The translations under genes were made by a program, and so were the position numbers. A stretch of DNA of 34,340 nt from DAOUMU01 sp034409055 (GTDB lineage Bacteria; Chloroflexota; Anaerolineae; 4572-78; J111): assembly GCA_034409055.1 (NCBI GenBank), contig DAOUMU010000513.1, forward strand, positions 1-34,340, read 5' to 3'. Every line of letters starts with the position of its first letter. Within the stretch, counting starts at the first letter, position 1. The notes beneath the pieces are model-generated. The model had not been told where the DNA came from and did no database searches. It saw only the letters and a program-made list of their open reading frames with translations. Below are positions 1 to 6,599 of the stretch, piece by piece.

Positions 1-164
1 CAGTAGCTCTCGATATCAGCAAAAACTAGATCTTGCCAAATGGATTCACGCTTTATGTCAATATAGACACTATATATTGTGTTAATGCACCTTTTAGAAT
101 CCACTATTTAGTGCCTGAGTAGTTACAATGATTTTTATTTTGGCTGGTGTTTCATTGGGCTGAC

Positions 165-189
165 GCCAGCGTATGGGTCCATACGTGGC
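165..189. repeat. Short intergenic palindrome
   Basis: A near-perfect inverted repeat centred on CGTATGGGTCCATACG, with outer GCCA/TGGC pairing. It lies just beyond the stop codon of the minus-strand TPR gene. It resembles the other GC-rich palindromic cores scattered through this window, but its core sequence is unique here. No T-run follows on the minus strand, so it is not a classical intrinsic terminator. The rest of 1-234 shows no gene. Confidence 0.5.
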
Positions 190-234
190 TCCCCCCTAAT
201 TTTGGAGCTATTCGGTTTTGGTTGTTTGCTTCCT

Positions 235-903
235 TTACGTCGACCGGAAGCGTTTTTCTAAATCTTCCAACATCATAGCCGCCTCTACCAACTTGTCCAG
301 TGGATTTTCCTCACCGCGAAAATAGCGGTAATCGCAGGGCATAACGTCCAGTATTTCAACTAAATCAGTATGATTGCTACGAATAATAGACTCGTTCGTG
401 CCATACCACTCGGCAATGTCTTCAATAGGCGCTTCTGTAAAATTGACTTTGCGCACCGTGTAATCCAGGGCGGCGGCCCATTCTTCGGGATGTCGTAAAT
501 CAAGATGGCGTTTGCCAATTGTTACTCGATATTCGACCCACATCTGAATAGCCGCGCCGACGATTTCCAGTCCAACTCCCTGTTGGGGCATAATGGTCGT
601 CAGACGGCTTTCGATCTCGTCCAGGGCATTGCTAAAGAGGGACTCAAAACGGCTGATAAGCGCCTGATCTCGCTCGGTGTGGAGGTAATTACCGAGCGCT
701 TGCAGCATCAATTCATAATCGCCCATACGCACCTGGGCCCGGGCCAGGTTGAGATGGTACTCCGGCTCAGTGTTATCCAGGCGGGTGGCTTCCTGAAACA
801 GGGTAATGGCACTCTCCATTTCCCAGCGTTCATAATGTTCCAACCCGGTCCGATTTAACGTTTGGGCACGTAGCTTATCAGTCGTGGATATGAGTCTGGC
901 CAT
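235..903 (-). CDS. TPR-containing protein of unknown function
   Basis: A 222-residue soluble protein with no signal peptide or membrane segment. Residues ~15-85 contain two tetratricopeptide-like helical hairpins (LNRTGLEHYERWEMESAITL followed by a unit starting EPEYHLNLARAQVRMGDYEL), which normally mediate protein-protein contacts. The C-terminal ~110 residues are acidic and rich in aromatics (EWYGTNESIIRSN, MPCDYRYFRGEENP). I do not recognise them as a named domain. The start is well supported by GAGGAGGG about 10 nt upstream of the ATG. It stands alone on the minus strand. Role unknown; a scaffold or adaptor function is only an inference from the TPRs. Confidence 0.8.
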   Translation of the reverse strand: MARLISTTDKLRAQTLNRTGLEHYERWEMESAITLFQEATRLDNTEPEYHLNLARAQVRMGDYELMLQALGNYLHTERDQALISRFESLFSNALDEIESRLTTIMPQQGVGLEIVGAAIQMWVEYRVTIGKRHLDLRHPEEWAAALDYTVRKVNFTEAPIEDIAEWYGTNESIIRSNHTDLVEILDVMPCDYRYFRGEENPLDKLVEAAMMLEDLEKRFRST

Positions 904-1043
904 GATTCTAAATCCCTCCTCAGCATTGAGTTGGTGCTAAGTTTCAGCACAAATGAAGGTTAAAAAATTAATTGGGGTAGGCCGGACATCCCCATGCCTG
1001 GCCATCTATTCCCCGATTATTTTCTTAAGTTCCATAAGAAGTG

Positions 1044-1180
1044 TAGAAGTAGATCCAATTTTTGCGGAGTACCCACAGGGCATAATATGAGGCACGCCTA
1101 CGTGCCGACTGCGAAGCGTGCCGCACGTGGGCGTGCTGGTTTATGCCCTCTGGGTGCTCCTCAAATTTGGATCCACTGAG
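1044..1180. repeat. Nested palindromic element, family 1 copy A
   Basis: A ~137-bp imperfect long inverted repeat. The left end AGTAGATCCAATTTTTGCGG pairs with a right end whose reverse complement begins CTCAGTGGATCCAAATTT. Inner arms continue to pair (ACCCACAGGGCATAA with its partner TTATGCCCTCTGGGT). The centre holds smaller palindromes such as GGCACGCCTACGTGCC. It lies 4 nt after the stop of the DUF1385 gene, so it would form a large hairpin at the 3' end of that mRNA. The same terminal repeats recur at 13364-13466 around a different core. No coding function and no transposase inside, so it is best viewed as a non-autonomous, MITE-like element. Confidence 0.7.
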
Positions 1181-1184
1181 ATTC

Positions 1185-2150
1185 TCAATCCAAGCCAAAT
1201 TGCCTCTGCAGGCTGGCCGAACCGGGGGCGGTTAAGGCTTCATCCGTTCCGGTCGGGCTGACTTCTGCTGCCAGTTTTTCTTCAACCAATAATCGCTTCA
1301 GGGCCGTAATAGATACTTCCAGCATACTTAAATTGGGTTCACGCGTGGTCATCTTTTGTAAGGCCAGGCCAGGCGCGATCAAGACCCGGATAATCGGATT
1401 CTGCTGGTGGGCGGCACTAAATTTTAGAAATTCATAAGCAATGCCGGCGATGACCGGAATAAGCACAATCCGCGAGACGATTTTGAGCCAAAGGACCGGA
1501 TCACCCACCAGAGCAAACACAAAAATCGAGATAACCATGACAATCAGCAGAAAGGCCGTACCACAACGCGGGTGAACAATACTACATTGGGCCACTTTTT
1601 CAGGAGTGAGTTCTACACCTTGCTCGTAAGCGTTGATGGCCTTGTGCTCTGCGCCGTGGTAAGCAAAGACCCGTTTGATATCACCGATAAAGCCGATGGT
1701 CCATACGTAGCCCACAAAAAGAGCCAGGCGCACGATGCCCTCAATAATATGTTGCCCTAAGAGGGGCAGACTGATGACCAGCCGTTCAATCAGGTTAATC
1801 AGCACCAGCGGCCCGACAAAGAAAATAGCGATGGCCACCGTTAAAGAAAAAGCAATCGTCCCCCAGGCCACCGGCCCGGAAAATTCCACTTCTTCCTCAT
1901 CACCCAGGGCCACATCCACCGAAAACATCAAGGTGCGCATGCCTAATACCAGGGCGTCCCATAATAGGGTAAAGCCGCGCAAGAAGGGAACCTTGTTGAT
2001 GAAGCTTGAATAAATTCGGGGATTGAGCGGCTCGGTATGGACAACGATTTCGCCCTCGGGGTCGCGCACGGCCACGGCCATATGTTTTCGTCCCCGCATC
2101 ATCACCCCTTCGATGACCGCCTGACCACCGTAGTTGAAAGGTTTACTCAT
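1185..2150 (-). CDS. DUF1385 family membrane protein (YqhQ-like)
   Basis: A 321-residue multi-pass membrane protein. It carries the hallmark N-terminus NYGGQAVIEGVMMRG and the central YHGAEHKAINAYE motif, followed by HPRCGTAFLL; these define DUF1385 (YqhQ of Bacillus). Hydrophobic segments are visible at about residues 55-80, 93-125, 137-160, 197-217 and 228-245. The conserved His/Glu and Cys residues between them hint at a metal- or redox-linked role, but no biochemical function is established. Length fits the family. GAGG lies 9 nt upstream of the ATG at 2150. The 3' end abuts a long palindromic element. Recognition of the family is secure; the function is not known. Confidence 0.92.
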   Translation of the reverse strand: MSKPFNYGGQAVIEGVMMRGRKHMAVAVRDPEGEIVVHTEPLNPRIYSSFINKVPFLRGFTLLWDALVLGMRTLMFSVDVALGDEEEVEFSGPVAWGTIAFSLTVAIAIFFVGPLVLINLIERLVISLPLLGQHIIEGIVRLALFVGYVWTIGFIGDIKRVFAYHGAEHKAINAYEQGVELTPEKVAQCSIVHPRCGTAFLLIVMVISIFVFALVGDPVLWLKIVSRIVLIPVIAGIAYEFLKFSAAHQQNPIIRVLIAPGLALQKMTTREPNLSMLEVSITALKRLLVEEKLAAEVSPTGTDEALTAPGSASLQRQFGLD

Positions 2151-2335
2151 TTAAGAAGACCTCGTTGGAAAAGAGTAGCAGATTGGCGACTGCTGGAAGT
2201 TTATTGTAAACGATTGTACCCTGAAAGGTACGCAAGTCAATCAATAAAACCTTTTATGCTGACGGTAAAACTCATATTCAATTCTACCTCACGCCGCTAG
2301 TACTTGCAAGTAATCACCTGGCCTTCCAGCAAGTC

Positions 2336-3673
2336 TCATTCCGGCCCGCCATCGGGGCGTTCGATGATGTCATCGACCTCGGCGGCGACAGCAGGGGCCG
2401 GCTTGGCCGCCAGGAGTTCATCAAAAAGGGGTAACTGGTCGGTGTGGACGGCGTGATCGGCATACAGGAACATCGCTGCCGACCAGGCTTGTTGGGCAAA
2501 GCCCATAGAGTGGCCACTCTCGCCGTGCATCCATTCATTGAATTCCCAATCGTCGGTCATGCCCTGGCGGTTGGCTTCGGCCAGAGATACCAGCAAGCGT
2601 TCAGCCTCTTTCAGCCACCGGTGGCGCACCAGGGCCGCTATATGAAAACCGCCAATCATAGGCCAGATGCCGCCGTTATGGTATTGGTGGGGTAAGTTCA
2701 GGTTGCGGCTACGATAATACTCCCGCCAGTTACTTTCGCCGGGATAAATGGGGGGGTGAATGGCTTTGGTGGGGTAGGGTTCAGCCATCCCGACTTGATG
2801 CATGTAACGTAGAATGTGTTCGGAGCGATGACGGTCGGCCACACCGGTCAGGATAGCCAGCAGGTTGCCCAGGCTGTCGCACCAGTCACCGTATTCACGA
2901 AAGGCCACCCAGGGCAAGTAGAAAGGGCGGCTGGAGATGGTGCCCAGGTTGTGATAGAGCATAAACCATTCCAGGCGAATGGCTTTGAGTTTTTCCAGGT
3001 GCTCGGCAAAATGAGCGGCGACCCAACAGCGGTCTATCCACATGAGTAGATTCAGACGCTCGTGGATGCCGGCCGCGTCTACCGCCGGTTGGCGATAATC
3101 GACCCCCTCCGGCAAATGTTTGGACAGTTCCTGGTGGGCCAACACGGCGGCGTAATACAGGACATTGTCATACAGAATGTTGTAGCGAACTGCCAGCAGA
3201 TCCATCCAATTACCGGCTTCCGGCACCTCTAGCAGGCCACACTCATTCATGTCCTGATATTCCAGCCAGATCAGGGCCTGGTCGAGGTTAGGCCAATGTT
3301 GCCGTAAGAAGCCGGTGTCGCCGGTCAACTGAAAGTGAAGATAATGCCCTAAAATATACCACAGATTGGCATCCAGAGCTCCGGCATTTTCGGTACTCAC
3401 GTAGCCGGTATCCGGGTTGACGTTGAGCTGAATCAAGCCGTGCCGGGATTGGTAGGTGCGCATTGTGTCCAGTGAAGCCCGCCCGGTGGCGATCAACGCT
3501 GCGTCATCGGTGGTGGCCGCGCCCAGAAAGGTGATGATGCTGTCTCGAGTCCAAACCTGAGGATAACCGGCAGGCAGGGCTGAAGCTCGAAAACCGTGAG
3601 GGGTAACGCAACGATGTAGCACTTCTAAGGCTCGCCGGCGAGCTTCTTTGAGCAGGGAGTGAGACTTCGTCAT
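2336..3673 (-). CDS. Amylo-alpha-1,6-glucosidase-like (GDE_C-type) glycoside hydrolase
   Basis: A 445-residue protein that looks like an (alpha/alpha)6-barrel glycosidase related to the C-terminal domain of glycogen debranching enzymes. Supporting motifs are VWTRDS (Asp44), ALDANLWYILGHYL, a TGDTGFLRQHWPNLDQALIW helix pair, EAGNWMDL, YHNGGIWPMI and the late QAWSAAMFL. These correspond in order to GDE_C motifs (WTRD, DA-LW, TGD-F, WMD, YHNG-WPW, QAWS). No signal peptide, so it is probably cytoplasmic and acts on alpha-glucan branches or related oligosaccharides. The N-terminal glucanotransferase domain of classical debranching enzymes is absent. It starts 11 nt after the solute-binding protein gene ends, without a good ribosome binding site, suggesting translational coupling. 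Exact substrate uncertain; a GH63 or GH100 relative is the main alternative. Confidence 0.7.
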   Translation of the reverse strand: MTKSHSLLKEARRRALEVLHRCVTPHGFRASALPAGYPQVWTRDSIITFLGAATTDDAALIATGRASLDTMRTYQSRHGLIQLNVNPDTGYVSTENAGALDANLWYILGHYLHFQLTGDTGFLRQHWPNLDQALIWLEYQDMNECGLLEVPEAGNWMDLLAVRYNILYDNVLYYAAVLAHQELSKHLPEGVDYRQPAVDAAGIHERLNLLMWIDRCWVAAHFAEHLEKLKAIRLEWFMLYHNLGTISSRPFYLPWVAFREYGDWCDSLGNLLAILTGVADRHRSEHILRYMHQVGMAEPYPTKAIHPPIYPGESNWREYYRSRNLNLPHQYHNGGIWPMIGGFHIAALVRHRWLKEAERLLVSLAEANRQGMTDDWEFNEWMHGESGHSMGFAQQAWSAAMFLYADHAVHTDQLPLFDELLAAKPAPAVAAEVDDIIERPDGGPE

Positions 3674-3684
3674 TCGTTAAGTTT

Positions 3685-5358
3685 TTATTGGTTTACTTCC
3701 TGAAACTGAGCTTCGCTATAAATGACTCGCCGGGTCAGCATATACCAGTTGGGCAAGGTGCGGAAACGGTCGCTGGGATTGGTCATAGGCGCCAATTGGA
3801 CCTCAAAGACTTCCTGGCTAACACCGTAGGTGTAAACCGGATAAAAGAGGACAATTGAAGGTGCTTCCTCGGCAAAGATGCGTTGGAATTCAAAGTAGAA
3901 ATCGTTCCGAGTGCCCTTGTCTGTAACCATGCGGGCCGACTCCAAGAGCATGGAAGCTTCGTCGTTGCGCCAACCGGCATAGTTTTGCCCCCCTTCAATT
4001 TGGCTTAGATGCCAGAGGGGGTAGGGGTCAGGATCGCCGGTGACTAATACCTCGGCCAGGGCAGCCTGGAAATCGTGTTGGACCAGGCGCTCACCCAGTC
4101 CGGCTCCCACCACTTCCACCGTGGCTGATATACCCACTTGTTGCCATTGTTGGCTGACTGCTTCAGCCACTTTAATCCGGGCCGGATCGTCGCTGGTGAG
4201 TAAATCGAAGGCCAGGGAACGCCCTTCTTTATCACGGAGGCCATCACCGTCACTGTCGACCCAACCGGCCTCAGCCAACAGGGCGTTGGCCTGGACCAGG
4301 TCAAATTCAACTACCGGTTGTTGGGGGTTATAGGCCCAACTCCAGGGGCGGATCGGACCGGTGGCGACCAGGCCCTGGCCGTGCAGGGCCTGGTCAATGA
4401 TGGCTTGCCGATCCAGGGCATGGACCAGGGCTTGCCGCACCTCGACTTCTTGGAAGAAAGGCGCTCGCTCTGGAGCTTGCAAATTGAGATAAATGATTTC
4501 ATAGCCCGACAGGCGAGCGGTGTAAAGATTGAGTGACTCGATATCCTGGACCATAGGCATAGCCTGGGGCGGGATATCACTGATGCCCTGTACTTCTCCG
4601 GCCTGGTAGGCCGCGATTGTTTCCTGGTAGCTGCGATAAAAGCGGAACTCCAGATGAGCCAGGCGGGGTTTGGGGCCGGTGTAGAAGGGATTGACCGACA
4701 GGCGGGCAAATTCGGCGTTTATCTCGTCCAGCATAAAAGGACCCGTCCCCACCGGTTTAAAATTAAACGGATGGCTCAACAAATCACGGGCGGGCATATC
4801 TTTTAATCGGTGTTCCGGTAGAATACCAATGGTGGTAAAGTCGGCAAAAGCCGGAAAGGGTTCGGGTAATCTAAAGCGGATGGTGTAATCATCCAGTTTT
4901 TCGGCGATGACAGTTTGCCATAAATTGCCAAGATAAGGCACGCCCGGAAAGTCGGGGTCTTGCATCAAGTCGATGGTGAAGAGTACGTCATCGGCGGTGA
5001 AGGGCTGGCCGTCCTGCCAACGTACATCTTGTCGCAGCTTAAATATATAAGCCAGGCCATCATCGCTCACGGTCCAACTTTTGGCCAGGTCTGGTTCCAG
5101 GTTGCCGGTGCCGTCGGAACGAGTTAAGCCATTAAAAATAAGGACCGTTAAATCTTGATCAACTTGGTTATAATGGGCCAGGAGCGGATTAATAAATTGG
5201 GGAATTCCGGCCAATCCTTCGGTATACGTACCACCGACGTCGGGCACGGTAACGGTGGTCCGTGAGAAGGCCAGAAAACCCAAAAAGGCCATCGTCATAG
5301 CAATGCCAGTTAAGGTAATGACGGCTTGCCAGCGAATATGACGTCCCAAAGAAATCAT
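3685..5358 (-). CDS. Extracellular solute-binding protein, family 5 (oligopeptide/nickel type)
   Basis: A 557-residue ABC-transporter substrate-binding protein of the SBP_bac_5 fold. Typical motifs are INPLLAHYNQVDQDLTVLIF, LEPDLAKSWTVSDDG, YIFKLRQDVRWQDGQPFTAD (the family signature) and LVATGPIRPWSWAYN. The N-terminus (residues ~10-32) is one hydrophobic segment without a cysteine lipobox, so it is either cleaved or a membrane anchor. The ATG at 5358 touches the only ribosome-binding sequence (AAAAAGG). A TTG three codons later sits 8 nt from AGGA and is a plausible true start. No permease or ATPase genes flank it, which is unusual. Co-orientation with the debranching-like hydrolase might suggest sugar-derived ligands, but the motifs favour peptides. 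Confidence 0.88.
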   Translation of the reverse strand: MISLGRHIRWQAVITLTGIAMTMAFLGFLAFSRTTVTVPDVGGTYTEGLAGIPQFINPLLAHYNQVDQDLTVLIFNGLTRSDGTGNLEPDLAKSWTVSDDGLAYIFKLRQDVRWQDGQPFTADDVLFTIDLMQDPDFPGVPYLGNLWQTVIAEKLDDYTIRFRLPEPFPAFADFTTIGILPEHRLKDMPARDLLSHPFNFKPVGTGPFMLDEINAEFARLSVNPFYTGPKPRLAHLEFRFYRSYQETIAAYQAGEVQGISDIPPQAMPMVQDIESLNLYTARLSGYEIIYLNLQAPERAPFFQEVEVRQALVHALDRQAIIDQALHGQGLVATGPIRPWSWAYNPQQPVVEFDLVQANALLAEAGWVDSDGDGLRDKEGRSLAFDLLTSDDPARIKVAEAVSQQWQQVGISATVEVVGAGLGERLVQHDFQAALAEVLVTGDPDPYPLWHLSQIEGGQNYAGWRNDEASMLLESARMVTDKGTRNDFYFEFQRIFAEEAPSIVLFYPVYTYGVSQEVFEVQLAPMTNPSDRFRTLPNWYMLTRRVIYSEAQFQEVNQ

Positions 5359-5398
5359 CCTTTTTCAATTGAGTGGGTTTCAGTGAGTTGTATCCCAG

Positions 5399-5420
5399 GG
5401 GCAAGTTAGCAACTTGCCCT
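5399..5420. repeat. GGGCAAGTT palindrome, copy 1
   Basis: Perfect 9-bp arms GGGCAAGTT / AACTTGCCC around AGC, flanked by CTAC. The same unit recurs in diverged form at 11541-11561 and 30778-30796. It lies upstream of the solute-binding protein gene, in the gap to secG. Confidence 0.6.
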
Positions 5421-5451
5421 ACAACCGAAATGAAACGTCCCATTTTTAATT

Positions 5452-5488
5452 AAAAAACACAACAGACTTAATCTGTTGTGCATTTTTT
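5452..5488 (-). terminator. Rho-independent terminator of secG (bidirectional)
   Basis: The stem CACAACAG / CTGTTGTG (5458-5480) encloses a 7-nt loop. On the minus strand it is followed immediately by TTTTTTAATT, as expected for intrinsic termination about 90 nt beyond the secG stop codon. A T6 run on the plus side makes it potentially bidirectional. Confidence 0.8.
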
Positions 5489-5573
5489 CGATGCCAAACT
5501 CCGTTGCTGATTCATGCTTGCAACCCCTTGGTTAATCAAAGCACCTCATCAGCATAAAGTCTCACTTCGATGC

Positions 5574-5795
5574 TTAGCGAGCAAGCGTTACAGAAATCAA
5601 AGAAATAATGAAGAAAATCACGGCCAGGGCGATGGTGGCTTGATACAATGTTTTTTCGACTCCACGCCGGGTGCGGTAAATGCCCCCGTCACCACCAAAA
5701 ATACTTCCCAGACCAGACCCCTTGGTTTGCAATAAAGCCAGGATAATGATGGTTATCGAAATAATAATTTGAATGATTTGAAAGGCTACCGTCAA
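5574..5795 (-). CDS. secG: Protein translocase subunit SecG
   Basis: A 73-residue protein with two membrane segments (residues ~5-22 and ~52-70). Between them is the conserved cytoplasmic loop LLQTKGSGLGSIFGG, diagnostic of SecG, the accessory subunit of the SecYEG protein-export channel. Length matches the family (70-80 residues). The start is TTG: AGGAG lies 6 nt upstream and no ATG gives a better N-terminus. It is monocistronic, with a terminator downstream at 5452-5488. The abundance of secreted proteins in this window fits a functional Sec system, but that is general context. Confidence 0.93.
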   Translation of the reverse strand: MTVAFQIIQIIISITIIILALLQTKGSGLGSIFGGDGGIYRTRRGVEKTLYQATIALAVIFFIISLISVTLAR

Positions 5796-6109
5796 GTTAA
5801 ACTCCTATTCAACATGATCACGTAACTACTCAGCCATACCCTATCATTGAAGACACTTGCGCCTGCGTGCAGTCCCACAGGGAGGCAGCAGAGCTGCACA
5901 GGTCTTCGCACTGCAGGTGTTGGTAATTAGAAATTGGTAATTTTGCCTAACCTCCAATTACCAATAACCAATCCCCAGTTTGCCAGACCCCTGCTCGAAT
6001 GTGGCCAGGTAGTTACCTTTTGGAGGGGATACCTCACAACCTGTAATTATAATGAGATTAGATGATTAAACAAAATTGCGGTCATCAGTTTAATGGTAAG
6101 CGGCCAAAG
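5796..6109. other. Intergenic region with AT-rich inverted repeat
   Basis: No convincing gene lies here. At 5920-5971 there is an AT-rich inverted repeat: AATTGGTAATT pairs with AATTACCAATA, and an extra direct TTGGTAATT lies at 5920-5928. Just before it (about 5855-5915) is a GC-rich stretch with imperfect self-complementarity (CCTGCGTGCAG ... CTGCAGG). Both look like decayed intergenic repeats. A weak reading frame runs from 6062 into the DUF2007 gene, but it covers a promoter and is not believed. Confidence 0.5.
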
Positions 6110-6118
6110 TGGTATAAT
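6110..6118 (+). promoter_or_regulatory. Extended -10 promoter for the DUF2007-cotH cluster
   Basis: TGGTATAAT at 6110-6118 is a consensus -10 box with the TGn extension. A poor -35 (TTTAAT, 6089-6094) lies 18 bp upstream. Transcription would begin near 6125, ~70 nt before the favoured start codon of the DUF2007 gene. This supports the shorter version of that protein. Confidence 0.55.
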
Positions 6119-6196
6119 CATAAGCTGTTCAAAAATTGCAACCTGGGCAATACTGTACAGGTCGAAAAATCAGAGAGAGCAAGTAGGAGGCTGATG

Positions 6197-6571
6197 ATGG
6201 GCGATGCTGTAGGCAATACGTTACCCTGGTTTGGCCAGACGGAGAACGACCGGGAAATGGCTTCAGAGACCACCCCGGCTGATGATCAGCCAACACGCTG
6301 GGTGGTGGTGGGGGCCAATCTCAACCCCGGCGAAGCGATCATCATCAAGGGACGACTGGAAAGTGAAGACATCCCGGCTGTTGTCCAGCAGGAAGCGATG
6401 GGAACCGTGCTGGGCTTGACCGTTGGGCCACTCGGCTCGGCCAAAGTGCTGGTACCGGAACCACTGGTCGAGCGAGCACTGGCCATCTTGGCTGAAACTT
6501 TTGACGGGTCTGAAGATGAAGAGGCTACGCAAGACGAAACGTTTGCCGACGATTTTGACGAATCGCTGTAA
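6197..6571 (+). CDS. DUF2007-type putative signal-transducing protein
   Basis: A small acidic protein (124 residues from this start). Residues ~30-105 match the DUF2007 fold: WVVVGANLNPGEAIIIKGRLESEDIPAVVQQ ends in a conserved Gly-rich hairpin and VLVPEPLVERALAIL. DUF2007 domains resemble the regulatory GlnB/ACT-like alpha-beta folds and often occur as single small proteins, but their ligand is unknown. The C-terminal tail is strongly acidic (DEEATQDETFADDFDE). AGGAGG ends 6 nt before this ATG; an adjacent in-frame ATG at 6194 is the alternative. A start at 6062 would span a promoter-like TATAAT and is rejected. It lies 28 nt upstream of the CotH gene on the same strand and is likely co-transcribed. 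Confidence 0.75.
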   Translation: MGDAVGNTLPWFGQTENDREMASETTPADDQPTRWVVVGANLNPGEAIIIKGRLESEDIPAVVQQEAMGTVLGLTVGPLGSAKVLVPEPLVERALAILAETFDGSEDEEATQDETFADDFDESL

Positions 6572-6599
6572 ATTCTGTACCTTGTAGTTCTAACTGCCT

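Noticed and set aside
505..858. Plus-strand frame of 117 codons opposite the TPR gene
   Set aside because: It is a shadow of the TPR coding sequence on the other strand, without a ribosome binding site.
5855..5915. Possible tRNA or structured RNA in the secG upstream region
   Set aside because: Only imperfect self-complementarity is present; no cloverleaf, anticodon arm or TTCGA-type T-loop could be arranged.
6062..6196. N-terminal extension of the DUF2007 protein
   Set aside because: The extension covers an extended -10 promoter, is not domain-like, and a perfect AGGAGG lies just before ATG 6194/6197.
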